Assembly: GCA_026415985.1 (NCBI GenBank)
Contig: JAOAGA010000002.1
Span: forward strand, 261 to 58,887
Origin: Pseudomonadota bacterium
GTDB lineage: Bacteria > CALINM01
Reading direction: 5' to 3'
Length of the DNA stretch: 58,627 bases
In this document: positions 40,607-50,041 of the stretch, in pieces
Position numbering within the stretch: position 1 is the first letter of the stretch
How the letters are laid out: every line of letters begins with the position of its first letter
The notes under the pieces: generated by a model
Databases searched by the model: none
Told to the model about the DNA's origin: nothing
The model's input: only the letters and a program-made list of their open reading frames with translations
Translations under genes and position numbers: made by a program

Positions 40607-41258
40607 TGTATTGATTGCTCCCTCAATGCTTTCGGCAGATTTCGCAAATTTAAAAGAAGAGATTGAAAAAATTGAGAAGGCTGGTGCTGATCTACTCCAT
40701 CTTGATATAATGGATGGTCATTTTGTTCCTAACTTAACTTTTGGCCCCTATGGTGTCTCCTGTATAAAAAAATATGCCACAAAGCCATTGGATGTTCATT
40801 TAATGCTTACGAATCCTGAAGATTTTATAAAACCCTTTGCAGATGCGGGAGCGAACATGATATCTGTTCATATAGAAGCGGTTCTGCATATCCAAAGAAC
40901 AATCGAGGAGATAAAAAACTTAGGTATAAAGGCAGGAGTGGCTCTCAATCCTGCCACATCTCTTGATACCTTAAAATACATAATCTCATACATTGATTTT
41001 ATTCTTATAATGTCTGTCAATCCCGGTTTTGGTGGACAGAAATTTTTAAAGCCTGTTTTAAAAAAGATAGAAGAGTGTAAAAAAATATGTCAAAAAGAAA
41101 ATCCTGAATGTCTTATTGAAGTAGATGGTGGTATTGATTTAAGTAACGTGAAAGAGATTAGAAAGGCAGGAACTGATATTGTTGTTTCCGGAAATACAAT
41201 TTTCAGAGAAAAAGATTATGGCAAAGTTATTAAAAAGATGAGAGATCTATGCAGGTAA
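40593..41258 (+). CDS. rpe: Ribulose-phosphate 3-epimerase
   Basis: TIM-barrel enzyme interconverting ribulose-5-P and xylulose-5-P. The 221 residues show I-A-P-S-M-L-S-A-D-F near 8-17, the metal/catalytic H-L-D-I-M-D-G-H-F-V-P near 37-47, H-L-M-L near 70-73, N-P-G-F-G-G-Q near 146-152 and E-V-D-G-G-I near 177-182. It overlaps DUF116 by 14 bases and the MgtC-like gene by ten. Confidence 0.96.
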   Translation: MKKNSVLIAPSMLSADFANLKEEIEKIEKAGADLLHLDIMDGHFVPNLTFGPYGVSCIKKYATKPLDVHLMLTNPEDFIKPFADAGANMISVHIEAVLHIQRTIEEIKNLGIKAGVALNPATSLDTLKYIISYIDFILIMSVNPGFGGQKFLKPVLKKIEECKKICQKENPECLIEVDGGIDLSNVKEIRKAGTDIVVSGNTIFREKDYGKVIKKMRDLCR

Positions 41259-41902
41259 TGTTTTTAGATGAACTATTTAAATTAATCCTTTCTGCAACCT
41301 TAGGTGGATTAATTGGTTTGGAAAGACAGATACAGGGGCAGAAAGCGGGCTTCAGAACACAGTTGATACTATGTTTAGGCTCGGCCCTATATACAATCAC
41401 CTCTATAAAATTTTATGAATATTACGGAAAGGTTACCGATCCTTCAAGGATTTCCGCTCAGATAGTAGTAGGAATCGGTTTTTTAGGTGCAGGAGCGATT
41501 ATTAAATACAGAAACTATGTAAGAGGTCTTACAACAGCAGCAACTATCTGGGTGGTAAGTGCTATTGGAGTTGCTGTGGGACTTGGAGAGTATTTTATCG
41601 CTACAATTACAACCTTTATAGCCCTTTTTAACCTTATGTTGCTTAAAAAAATTGAATCTCTTCTCCCATCGGATCTTTATTCAAACATTATTATTACTAC
41701 ATACATAGACAGAGAGATTAATATCAAGGAAATTCTAAAATCAAGCAGACTTAGCCTGATTGAGTATAGAGAAAATTATCTCATAGATGAAAAAAAATCA
41801 GAGTATATAATGACGGTAAAATACAAAAACAGAAAAGAGCTTCTCGACTTCATAAATTGCTTGAAAACAAATAACAGCGTATTAAGGGTATATATAGATT
41901 AA
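41249..41902 (+). CDS. MgtC/SapB-family membrane protein
   Basis: 217 residues. Four to five N-terminal helices carry the MgtC signature (G-G-L-I-G-L-E-R near 18-25, K-A-G-F-R-T near 31-36, G-I-G-F-L-G-A-G near 77-84), followed by a cytoplasmic ACT-like domain of about 75 residues. MgtC inhibits F-ATPase in Salmonella, but most homologues are of unknown role. A hairpin at 41952-41968 lies between this gene and the convergent C_GCAxxG gene. Confidence 0.87.
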   Translation: MQVMFLDELFKLILSATLGGLIGLERQIQGQKAGFRTQLILCLGSALYTITSIKFYEYYGKVTDPSRISAQIVVGIGFLGAGAIIKYRNYVRGLTTAATIWVVSAIGVAVGLGEYFIATITTFIALFNLMLLKKIESLLPSDLYSNIIITTYIDREINIKEILKSSRLSLIEYRENYLIDEKKSEYIMTVKYKNRKELLDFINCLKTNNSVLRVYID

Positions 41903-41951
41903 AGGATCATAAAGCCGACTAATTACATAGTTAAAATTTATAAACGTAATA

Positions 41952-41968
41952 CCGGATAGACTATCCGG
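41952..41968. repeat. Hairpin between convergent genes
   Basis: CCGGATA at 41952-41958 and TATCCGG at 41962-41968 enclose a GAC loop. It stands in the 79-base gap between the MgtC-like gene and the - strand C_GCAxxG gene. Neither side has a U-run, so it is not a standard intrinsic terminator, though it could block transcription or protect 3' ends in both directions. Confidence 0.55.
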
Positions 41969-41981
41969 GTAAACCACTGCC

Positions 41982-42545
41982 TCAGGTACCTTCTTTGCAG
42001 GAAGAATTATCCTTCAGATTTTCCACATTTTCACCGAAAGGTAAATTAGCCACCGCATCTTTACCTGAAAGAATTAGATCAGCTGCTATTCCCGCTGCAT
42101 CAGTTATTATTTCTCTGCAGTGCAGGGCATGTTCTCTGCAAAGCCAGTTTTCTTGCCAGTTTATTGTGATCTTTCTACATAATGTTTCACCATATTTTTG
42201 CTTTAATCTATTTGGTATCTGATTAAATATCCTGTAAAGCCCGGGCTTACCATATAGTTCAGCAGCAGATAGTTTCATCGCCTCTTTCCCCTCACCTTCA
42301 GGTAGCTTTGACCTGCCATATACCGCACTTACGGAGAGAACCGCGCCTGTTAAAGCACCACAGGTGTCTCCAAAAAGTCCAACTCCTCCTCCAAAGCCTG
42401 TTGCAACTTTTAAAACTTCTTTTGGAAGTCCTGTATCAATGTAGTGAAGGACAGATTCAAAAACGCATTCTGAACAGTTATAACCTAAGGAAAAATTCTT
42501 CCTTGCCCGCTGTTTAATTGCTTCTACAAGTTTTTGTTTTTCCAT
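41982..42545 (-). CDS. C_GCAxxG_C_C family protein
   Basis: 187 residues. Family cysteines are in Y-N-C-S-E-C near 18-23, G-D-T-C-G-A-L-T-G-A near 54-63 (the C-G-A-x-x-G core), L-C-R-K-I and C-R-E-I. They probably bind a metal or Fe-S cluster; the family is common in anaerobes and has no established function. The start at 42545 is chosen because GGGGAGAG (- strand, 42558-42551) precedes it; extending to 42647 would add 34 atypical residues. One of two - strand genes. Confidence 0.85.
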   Translation of the reverse strand: MEKQKLVEAIKQRARKNFSLGYNCSECVFESVLHYIDTGLPKEVLKVATGFGGGVGLFGDTCGALTGAVLSVSAVYGRSKLPEGEGKEAMKLSAAELYGKPGLYRIFNQIPNRLKQKYGETLCRKITINWQENWLCREHALHCREIITDAAGIAADLILSGKDAVANLPFGENVENLKDNSSCKEGT

Positions 42546-42657
42546 ATTTTCTCTCCCCTTTTTAAAATCATTATAACACAATGTTTTAAAATAAAAAAAT
42601 TTTATGTTCTTTATTGTTGACTGAAAAATACTTTTTATTCTTATCATAATAACTGAG

Positions 42658-42686
42658 TTGACAAAAATAGTGAAAACAGTTTAATT
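42658..42686 (+). promoter_or_regulatory. Possible promoter of yjbQ
   Basis: A perfect TTGACA at 42658-42663 is followed 17 bases later by a weak TTAATT (42681-42686). The strong -35 and position in a divergent 171-base gap favour a promoter; the poor -10 keeps confidence low. Confidence 0.35.
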
Positions 42687-42716
42687 TAATCGTAAAGAAT
42701 ATTTTAGGGGGATGTT

Positions 42717-43112
42717 ATGGAGAAAATAGCAATTAAAACTACAAAAAGGATGGAAATTGTTGACTTAACCAGTTCTGTAGTTTCAATTGTCCACAAAAGC
42801 GGCGTTAAGGATGGTATATGTGTAGTTTATTGTCCTCATACAACATCTGCAATTGCTGTTAATGAGAATGCAGACCCTACGGTTAAACAGGATATAATCA
42901 ATAAACTTGCTGAGATTGTGCCACAGAATGCCAACTACAGACATCTTGAGAAAAACTCTGATGCCCATATAAAAAATGTCTTAATAGGTCCTTCTATTAC
43001 CTTTATAGTTGAAAACGGAAAATTAGAATTAGGTACATGGCAGGGTGTTTTTTTTGTGGAGGGGGATGGTCCCAGAACAAGGGAAGTTTGGGTTAAAGTT
43101 ATGGCGGGATAA
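42717..43112 (+). CDS. YjbQ family protein (UPF0047)
   Basis: 131 residues with the family signature: C-P-H-T-T-S-A-I-A-V-N-E-N-A-D near 40-54, H-I-K-N near 85-88 and the C-terminal G-T-W-Q-G-V-F-F-V-E-G-D-G-P-R. Some members have thiamine-phosphate-synthase-like activity when overexpressed, but the natural role is unclear. A GGGGG ribosome binding site precedes the ATG. Confidence 0.9.
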   Translation: MEKIAIKTTKRMEIVDLTSSVVSIVHKSGVKDGICVVYCPHTTSAIAVNENADPTVKQDIINKLAEIVPQNANYRHLEKNSDAHIKNVLIGPSITFIVENGKLELGTWQGVFFVEGDGPRTREVWVKVMAG

Positions 43113-43168
43113 TAAGAAAAGTTAATTTTTAATAGAAATTTACTGAAAATCTAACAAAAGGAGATGAA

Positions 43169-43612
43169 ATGAGTCTTAAAAAATCTATTGAAGATGCCAT
43201 GAAATCGGCACTTAAAGCAAAAGATGATCTTAAATTACAAACATTAAGGTTTTTGTTAGCCCAAATAAAAAACAAAGAGATAGATCTGAGAAGAGAGCTC
43301 AAGGATGACGAGATTTTCAAGGTAATACAGACACTTGTTAAACAAAGAAAAGAGGGAATAGAAATATTTGAGAAGGCAGGTAGAACAGAACTTTTGGAAA
43401 AAGAAAGAAAGGAGCTCGAGATATTAGAGTCCTATCTTCCTAAAATGCTTACTGATCAGGAAATAGAAAAAATTACCGAGGATATAATCAAAGAGCTTGG
43501 CGCAACCGGACAAAAAGACTTTGGGAGGGTTATGAAGGCAGTAATGTCAAAGGTTGCAGGAATGGCAGATGGTGGCAAGGTTAATGAGATAGTCAAGAAA
43601 AAGCTTGGTTAA
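43169..43612 (+). CDS. GatB/YqeY-domain protein
   Basis: 147 residues, all alpha-helical, beginning with an R-F-L-L-A-Q-I-K-N-K-E motif near 27-37 and containing E-S-Y-L-P-K-M-L near 86-93. The YqeY family resembles the tail domain of GatB and is thought to be tRNA-related. An AAAGGAG ribosome binding site supports the start. Eight bases before mutS2. Confidence 0.9.
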   Translation: MSLKKSIEDAMKSALKAKDDLKLQTLRFLLAQIKNKEIDLRRELKDDEIFKVIQTLVKQRKEGIEIFEKAGRTELLEKERKELEILESYLPKMLTDQEIEKITEDIIKELGATGQKDFGRVMKAVMSKVAGMADGGKVNEIVKKKLG

Positions 43613-43620
43613 TTTTAATA

Positions 43621-45933
43621 ATGCCCCTTTTTGGTTTTGATAGAAGGGATTTAGATAAAGTTCTCTCAGATGTGGCGTTTTTTGCGGAAACTGCTTATGG
43701 TAAAGAGACAGTTTTAAAACTTCCTGTGCTCCAATCTCTTAATGATATTTTAAGAGAACAGGAAAGGCTTAAAAAGGTACAGGAGTTATTGGTAAAAAAT
43801 GCCTATCAGATACCCTATATTGACGATATTAGAGGTTATTTAGACAGAACAGAAAAGATAGATTTCTTAACAGAAGAGGAAGCAGGGTTTATTTATATAA
43901 ATTTGTCCGCTCTGGTATCTTTTTTTGAAAGATATGAAAATCTTAAGTTAGGTTCAGTTTTGGATTATGACTATCCTTATAAGACAAAACTTAAAGATGC
44001 TCAAAAAGATTTATCCGGTTATCTCACAGAAAGAGGAAAAATAAATATCAACTGCTCTGAGGAGTTAAAGAAAATCTTTATAGAAAAGGATTTTTTCAGG
44101 GAGAGTATTGTATCAAAGTTAGAGAAGTTAATGAATTTTAAAACCAAGATATTTCAAGATAAATATTATACGATAAGAGATGGTAGATATGTTTTGCCCG
44201 TAAAGGCTAATTTTAAAAAGGATATCAAAGGGACAATCAGGGATACATCTCAGTCGGGGGATACTTTTTTTATAGAACCGGAAATTATTTCAGATCTCAA
44301 TGATAAATTAGTTTTTGCTGAAAAAAGAGAAGAGATAGAAAAAAGAAAAATCTTGTTAAAAGTTACGGATATTATTAAAAAAAATCTTAGGGAGATAAGA
44401 GAAGGTTTATATTTTTTCGGTTATGTCGACAGTCTCATTGCAAGGGTTAAATATTTGTTAAGATATGATTTGTATCTTCCTGAGATTTGCGAAAACAGTG
44501 ATATTTCTCTTTACAATGCCTATCATCCTCTTTTTATCAGTAAAAGTGATGTAGTAAAAAATGATTTTGTATTACCAAAAGATAAAAAAATTTTTCTCAT
44601 TACCGGTCCGAATGGCGGTGGTAAGACAGTATCGATAAAAACGATTATGATGATAACATTGCTTACCCATATGGCTGTTCCTGTTTCTGCATCTGAAAAG
44701 TCAAGGGTCTCCTTTTATAAAAGATTTTGTTTTGATATGGAAGATAAACAAAGTATTGAGGCCGGCGTTAGCAGTTTTACATCGAAAATGCTTTTATGGA
44801 AGGATATAATTGACAACCTGTCTGAAGATACCATAGTTTTCATAGATGAGTTGGGCAACTTTACCAATCCGGAAGAAGGATCCGCTATCTCAATAGCTTT
44901 ACTGGATTATCTGGTAAAAAAGGGCGGTAAGGTTATAGCGGGAACTCATATAGACGAGATAAAGGAGTACGTCTTTTCGAGAGAGGATGGAATTGTTTCT
45001 TCTATGCTTTGGGATAACAGGGAACACAGACCTACTTACAAAATATCCTATGGATTTTATTCAGGGAGCTTTGCCATAGAAGTATTAAAAAAGTTAGGAT
45101 TTCAAAGAGATTTTATAGAAAGTTGTGAAAAAAACTTAGCCAATGATTATATTTATATAGAGGAACTTAAAAAGAAAAGAGAGAAAGAGTATTTAGACTC
45201 TTTAGAGCTAAAAGAAGCTTTGGAAAGTAAAAAAAAGGAGTTGGAGAAAATTGAGGCTGAAAGATTATCTTTATTAAAAAGGATCGAAGACGAGAAATAT
45301 AATCTTTTAAAAAAATCTGTTAAAGAGATTGAGTTATTGAAGAATAGAATTGAAGAAGAGATAAAAGCACTTCCAAAGGATAGAAAGCTGGCAAGAGAGT
45401 TTTATAAAGCCTTTTCAAAAGAAGGTGATGAACTTTTAAAAAAATTAAGCGAAGTAAATATTATAGATTTTGAGGATGAAACTTTAAAGGTTGGTGATGA
45501 GGTTCTTTTGGTTAATTTAAATGAAAAAGGCAAAATTATTGATATTGATGGGGATAATTATAATATTTTAACGGGCAAACTAAAGATATGGGTTAATAAG
45601 TCTGAGATAAGAAAGATTGATAAAGTTGAAAAAAAATCTGAACAAAACAAGATAAACTTATCTTACTCTCTTCCAAAGACAGATATTATACCGGAAATAG
45701 ATGTAAGAGGGAAAAGGGTTGATGAAGCACTGGGCCTTATAGACAAATTTTTAGACAGGGCAATTCTTTCCGGTCTTGATAGGATAAAGATAATTCATGG
45801 TGCAGGATTGGGAAAGTTAAGAGAGAGTATTCATCTTTTTTTAAAAGAATCTTCAGTAGTATCAAGCTACAAGTTAGGAGATGCCAAAGAAAAGGGCGGA
45901 AGTTACTATACTGTTGTAGAACTTAAGAAATAG
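43621..45933 (+). CDS. mutS2: Endonuclease MutS2
   Basis: 770 residues. MutS-type ATPase core (Walker A G-P-N-G-G-G-K-T-V near 328-336, Walker B F-I-D-E-L-G-N near 412) without the mismatch-recognition domain, a coiled-coil Lys/Glu-rich stretch (about 510-610), a KOW-like segment and a C-terminal Smr domain (D-V-R-G-K-R near 695, I-H-G-A-G-L-G-K-L near 722). MutS2 suppresses recombination and acts on collided ribosomes in some bacteria. The start codon has no Shine-Dalgarno sequence; it lies upstream of dnaG-rpoD. Confidence 0.94.
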   Translation: MPLFGFDRRDLDKVLSDVAFFAETAYGKETVLKLPVLQSLNDILREQERLKKVQELLVKNAYQIPYIDDIRGYLDRTEKIDFLTEEEAGFIYINLSALVSFFERYENLKLGSVLDYDYPYKTKLKDAQKDLSGYLTERGKININCSEELKKIFIEKDFFRESIVSKLEKLMNFKTKIFQDKYYTIRDGRYVLPVKANFKKDIKGTIRDTSQSGDTFFIEPEIISDLNDKLVFAEKREEIEKRKILLKVTDIIKKNLREIREGLYFFGYVDSLIARVKYLLRYDLYLPEICENSDISLYNAYHPLFISKSDVVKNDFVLPKDKKIFLITGPNGGGKTVSIKTIMMITLLTHMAVPVSASEKSRVSFYKRFCFDMEDKQSIEAGVSSFTSKMLLWKDIIDNLSEDTIVFIDELGNFTNPEEGSAISIALLDYLVKKGGKVIAGTHIDEIKEYVFSREDGIVSSMLWDNREHRPTYKISYGFYSGSFAIEVLKKLGFQRDFIESCEKNLANDYIYIEELKKKREKEYLDSLELKEALESKKKELEKIEAERLSLLKRIEDEKYNLLKKSVKEIELLKNRIEEEIKALPKDRKLAREFYKAFSKEGDELLKKLSEVNIIDFEDETLKVGDEVLLVNLNEKGKIIDIDGDNYNILTGKLKIWVNKSEIRKIDKVEKKSEQNKINLSYSLPKTDIIPEIDVRGKRVDEALGLIDKFLDRAILSGLDRIKIIHGAGLGKLRESIHLFLKESSVVSSYKLGDAKEKGGSYYTVVELKK

Positions 45934-45972
45934 ATAGTTCCGTTAAGATTTAGTTTCCTTCATAAAGATTTT

Positions 45973-45999
45973 GGAGAGTTAATGATTGAAGATAAATAG
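45973..45999 (+). other. Ribosome binding site with mini-ORF overlapping the dnaG start
   Basis: GGAGAG at 45973-45978 serves two starts. The nearer is ATG at 45982, opening a five-codon frame (M-I-E-D-K, stop TAG 45997-45999). The second is TTG at 45986 in another frame, the only start that fits DnaG. An initiating ribosome must choose, so the mini-ORF may limit primase synthesis. No experimental support is known to me. Confidence 0.4.
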
Positions 46000-47689
46000 A
46001 GAGCTTATAAAAGAAAAGATAAACATCGTTGAGTATATATCCCGTTATGTTTCATTAAATAAACGGGGTAAAAATTATGTGGGTCTATGCCCCTTTCATC
46101 AGGAAAAGACACCTTCTTTTACAGTTAGTGAGAATAAACAGATATTTTATTGCTTTGGATGTCATATTGGTGGAGATATATTAGAGTTTTTAAAGAGATA
46201 TCTCAAATTAGATTATCTTCAGATACTTGAAATTCTTGAAAAGGAAACAGGCTTAAAACTCTTTGATAGAGACAAAGAATACGACAAAAAATTAAAGGAA
46301 GCCAGAAAAATAACGGAGATTAATAAAAGAGCAACAGTTTTTTTTATAAATAATTTATATAAAACCAGTGACGGTGCCAAGGCATTAAACTATCTAAAAA
46401 ACAGGAACTTAACAATCGAAACTATAAAAAGATTTTATTTAGGCTACGGTGGGGCTGACTGGGACAGACTATACAGAACTCTTATCTCAGAGAACTTCGA
46501 TAGAAAAGATATAGAAAAAACAGGTTTGATTTCAGTAAGTTCAGGTGGTGTAAGGGATTTTTTCAGAAACAGAGTAATATTTCCTATTGTAAATATTAAA
46601 GGAGAAATCATAGCTTTTGGAGGCAGGTCCCTTGACAGTAGCTTACCTAAATATGTAAATTCCCAGGAAACGATAGTTTTTTCAAAAAGAAATACCCTTT
46701 ATGGAATAAATATTGCAAAGGAAAATTTAGAGAGGTCAAAAAGGGTTTATATAGTTGAAGGCTATATGGATTGCTTAATGATGCATCAGGCAGGTTTTAA
46801 CAATACCGTGGCTACCCTCGGAACCGCCATTACAGAAGAACATATAAAATTTTTAAAGCCTCTTGTTGAAGTGTTTTATCTAATCTACGATGGAGATGTG
46901 GCCGGAAAAAAGGCTGCATTAAGAGGGGTAGAACTTTTTTTGAATCTTGGAATAAATCCTCATATTGTTATTCTTCCTGAGGGAGAAGATCCGGATAGTT
47001 TAATAGCAAAGGGATTGGAAAGTGAGTTGAAGAATGCCATAGACTCCGCTAAAAATGGTATTGACTTTTTGATAAATTTTTATAAAATGTTATATTCTCT
47101 GTCTTCTGTTACGGGACAGAGGGCTTTTATCCTACAGATTAAAAAACATATTGAAAACATTACAAATCCTTTGGAGCGCGCACTTTTGATTAGGTCAGTT
47201 TCGGAACAAACGGGTTTTACTAAGGAAGAGATTTTAGATATCTTTCAAATAAAAGAAAAAAGTGATATAATAAATTTAGAGGTTAATAATACGCCAGAAG
47301 ATACGATAACCGCTATCTTGATAAAAAATCCAGAATATATTACCCAGATAGAAAATGAGATTTTGGCTAATTTCAGCAAAGAACATATCTCTGTTATAGA
47401 TAAGTTTGTTACATCAAAAAAAACCGATGACCTCTCTGATGTTGAAAGTCAGCTTTACTACAGGTTGACAATATTGTCTGATTCCTTTGATGAAAATACC
47501 AATAAAATTTTTTTTGATAACTTAATCTTCCTAAAAAAGAGGCATTATGAAAGGATTAACGAGGAACTGACAAACAAGATTAAAATTGCTGAAAAAAGCG
47601 GAGATTTTACCCGGGTAAAAGAGTTGTTGAGAAAAAAAGATGAGATAAAAAACAAACAAAAGGAATTATTAAAACTAAGGAGTAACTAA
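45986..47689 (+). CDS. dnaG: DNA primase
   Basis: Makes RNA primers for replication. The 567 residues have an N-terminal zinc-binding domain (Cys35, His38, Cys56, Cys59), a TOPRIM core (V-E-G-Y-M-D near 258-263 and D-G-D-V-A-G near 308-313) and a helical C-terminal region that would contact DnaB. Length is normal. The start is TTG, the only candidate that keeps the usual distance to the zinc domain. It precedes rpoD by five bases, forming the widespread dnaG-rpoD pair. Confidence 0.95.
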   Translation: MKINRELIKEKINIVEYISRYVSLNKRGKNYVGLCPFHQEKTPSFTVSENKQIFYCFGCHIGGDILEFLKRYLKLDYLQILEILEKETGLKLFDRDKEYDKKLKEARKITEINKRATVFFINNLYKTSDGAKALNYLKNRNLTIETIKRFYLGYGGADWDRLYRTLISENFDRKDIEKTGLISVSSGGVRDFFRNRVIFPIVNIKGEIIAFGGRSLDSSLPKYVNSQETIVFSKRNTLYGINIAKENLERSKRVYIVEGYMDCLMMHQAGFNNTVATLGTAITEEHIKFLKPLVEVFYLIYDGDVAGKKAALRGVELFLNLGINPHIVILPEGEDPDSLIAKGLESELKNAIDSAKNGIDFLINFYKMLYSLSSVTGQRAFILQIKKHIENITNPLERALLIRSVSEQTGFTKEEILDIFQIKEKSDIINLEVNNTPEDTITAILIKNPEYITQIENEILANFSKEHISVIDKFVTSKKTDDLSDVESQLYYRLTILSDSFDENTNKIFFDNLIFLKKRHYERINEELTNKIKIAEKSGDFTRVKELLRKKDEIKNKQKELLKLRSN

Positions 47690-47694
47690 AAGAT

Positions 47695-49422
47695 ATGAAA
47701 GGTAAGAAAAATCTAAAAGAAGACGTGATGATTGAAGAAATGATTGCTATGGGCAAGAAGAAAGGATATGTCACATACGATGATATTAACAACAAACTTC
47801 CGGAGGATTTTACCACTGATTACATTGATGAGGTCATAAGTATTTTTGAAGAGGTTGATATCCCTGTAGTGGATAATATAAGCAGTATGCCTGCCCGTAC
47901 CTATTTTGAAGAAGAAGTTGAATTGGAAGAGGGATATGAAGAGTTAGACGAGGAGCTTGCCAAGGGTAGTGACCCTGTCAGGTTGTATCTTAAAGAGATG
48001 GGAAGTGTTAATCTCCTTGACAGAGAGGGTGAGATTGATTTGGCGAAAAAGATTGAAAATGGTGATTTAAAAATTATTAAGGCTTTAATATCCTATACAC
48101 CTGTCTTTGAAGATTTCATTAAATTGGGGAGTCTGATAGAAAAGGGTGAGATTACAATTAAGGATGTAATAGGAGATTATGAGGAAGAGGAAGAAGAGGT
48201 TTACGAAGGGGAAGAAGTTGAGAGAGAGACCAATTACGGACATATAATAGAATATTTTAATACCTTACAGAAAAAATATGCTGAACTGAAGAAGGCAAGG
48301 AAAAGCAACAGTGAGAAGAAGATTAAAAAAATAGAACAGGAGATAATCGAAACAATTCTTGAGATGGATATTAATGAAAAGTTGATAGATACTTATCGCT
48401 TAAGAATGGAAGAAGATTACGAAAACTATTACAAAAAATACAAGGATTCGGCAATATCAAAGTTGAAAAAAGAGTTTAATCTGGATGATGAAAACTCTGA
48501 GATATTATATCAGTGTATCTTTAAGGGTGAACCCTTACCGAAGAAAAAGGTTACCTTACCAAAAGATGGTCTAACCAAAGCCAAAAAGCTTATAGCTACG
48601 GAGATTAAATCCATAAAGGATAATATTAACAAATTAGGAATCTATCCTGAGAATTTTGCAGAGTATTTACAATTATTAAAAGTCGGAGACGAAGAGAAAT
48701 CGAAGGCGAAAAAAAAGCTCATAGAAGCCAATTTAAGGTTAGTTGTAAGTATCGCAAAAAAATATACTAACAGGGGTTTGCAGTTTCTGGATTTAATTCA
48801 GGAAGGCAATATCGGTTTAATGAAGGCGGTAGATAAGTTTGAATATAAAAGAGGATATAAGTTCAGTACCTATGCTACATGGTGGATTAGGCAGGCTATT
48901 ACAAGGGCAATAGCTGATCAGGCAAGAACTATAAGGATACCGGTTCATATGATTGAGACCATAAATAAGTTAATCAGAGAATCCAGGGCATTGGTTCAGG
49001 AGCTTGGCAGAGAACCCACCGCAGAAGAGATAGCAGAACGGACCGAGTTACCTGTTGAGAAAGTCAGAAAAATATTAAAAATAGCCAAAGAACCGATATC
49101 ATTAGAGACACCAATCGGAGAGGAAGAGGATAGTCATTTGGGGGATTTTATTGAAGACAAGAAGAGCTTATCACCGGAAGACTCGGTAATTCAAAGTAAC
49201 CTGACGGAAACCGTAGCAAATGTCCTTGCTACTCTTACTCCCCGTGAAGAGAAGGTTATCAGGCTCAGATTCGGAATCGGGGAGAAATATGATCATACTT
49301 TAGAAGAGGTTGGACAGGAGTTTAAGGTTACCAGAGAAAGGATAAGACAGATAGAGGGTAAGGCACTAAGAAAGTTAAGGCATCCAATCAGAGCAAAGAA
49401 ATTAAAACCTTTTGTCGATTAA
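47695..49422 (+). CDS. rpoD: RNA polymerase primary sigma factor
   Basis: Directs transcription of housekeeping genes. The 575 residues include region 1.1, a highly acidic stretch (D-Y-E-E-E-E-E-E near 161-168), region 1.2 ([10 protein letters not shown] near 92-101), region 2 (F-L-D-L-I-Q-E-G-N then [10 protein letters not shown]), region 3, and region 4 ([16 protein letters not shown]). The -10 recognition helix in region 2.4 is standard, which fits the TTG(N)/TATAAT promoters seen in the window. Confidence 0.97.
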   Translation: MKGKKNLKEDVMIEEMIAMGKKKGYVTYDDINNKLPEDFTTDYIDEVISIFEEVDIPVVDNISSMPARTYFEEEVELEEGYEELDEELAKGSDPVRLYLKEMGSVNLLDREGEIDLAKKIENGDLKIIKALISYTPVFEDFIKLGSLIEKGEITIKDVIGDYEEEEEEVYEGEEVERETNYGHIIEYFNTLQKKYAELKKARKSNSEKKIKKIEQEIIETILEMDINEKLIDTYRLRMEEDYENYYKKYKDSAISKLKKEFNLDDENSEILYQCIFKGEPLPKKKVTLPKDGLTKAKKLIATEIKSIKDNINKLGIYPENFAEYLQLLKVGDEEKSKAKKKLIEANLRLVVSIAKKYTNRGLQFLDLIQEGNIGLMKAVDKFEYKRGYKFSTYATWWIRQAITRAIADQARTIRIPVHMIETINKLIRESRALVQELGREPTAEEIAERTELPVEKVRKILKIAKEPISLETPIGEEEDSHLGDFIEDKKSLSPEDSVIQSNLTETVANVLATLTPREEKVIRLRFGIGEKYDHTLEEVGQEFKVTRERIRQIEGKALRKLRHPIRAKKLKPFVD

Positions 49423-49449
49423 TTAAATAAAAACTATGCGGGAGGTATT

Positions 49450-50013
49450 ATGGACGTTAAGATCAATTTTTCAAACCTGGAACATAGCGACGCTATCAGG
49501 GAGTATGCAGAAACTAAGATTGCCAAAAAGTTAAAGAAGTATGTAGAAGAGCCCATCAGCCTTCAGATAACTCTTTCTTTAGAAAAACTTTCCCATATTG
49601 TAAAGGTCAACTTAAATGCCAATGGTTTTCTCATCCATGTTGAAGAGAGGGATAATAATATATATTCAGCCATTGACTTGGTTTCTGATATTTTAGAAAG
49701 AAAGCTTAAAAAATATTTTGAAAAGATTAAAGACAAAAAAAACAAGAACAACAAAAATAATAAAAATAAAGGGCTCATGATAAGAGAAGAGGTTTTGAGT
49801 TTGCCGGAAGAGGGTGAGGCTCAGTCTAAGAGAGAAGTTATAAAGGTCAAAAATTATGAGATTAAGCCTATGGATATAGAAGAAGCGGTAATGCAGATGG
49901 ATTTACTAAACAGGGATTTTCTTGTATTTATTAACACAGAGACCGATAAAGTTAATGTAATTTATAAAAGAAGAGATAACAACTACGGTCTCATTGAGGC
50001 TACGAAAAAATGA
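49450..50013 (+). CDS. hpf: Ribosome hibernation promoting factor, long form
   Basis: 187 residues: N-terminal S30AE/YfiA domain (about 1-98), a Lys/Asn-only linker (K-N-K-N-N-K-N-N-K-N-K near 99-110) and a C-terminal dimerisation domain (about 132-187) that pairs ribosomes into 100S particles. GGGAGGT precedes the ATG. hpf normally follows rpoN; here it follows rpoD and precedes rapZ. The linker DNA is nearly all A with C/T interruptions and prone to slippage. Confidence 0.93.
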   Translation: MDVKINFSNLEHSDAIREYAETKIAKKLKKYVEEPISLQITLSLEKLSHIVKVNLNANGFLIHVEERDNNIYSAIDLVSDILERKLKKYFEKIKDKKNKNNKNNKNKGLMIREEVLSLPEEGEAQSKREVIKVKNYEIKPMDIEEAVMQMDLLNRDFLVFINTETDKVNVIYKRRDNNYGLIEATKK

Positions 50014-50041
50014 AAATCATGTAATTTCGGATATCAGTTCG

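Noticed and set aside
42546-42647. 34-residue N-terminal extension of the C_GCAxxG protein
   Set aside because: It crosses the likely promoter and ribosome binding site and is not typical of the family.
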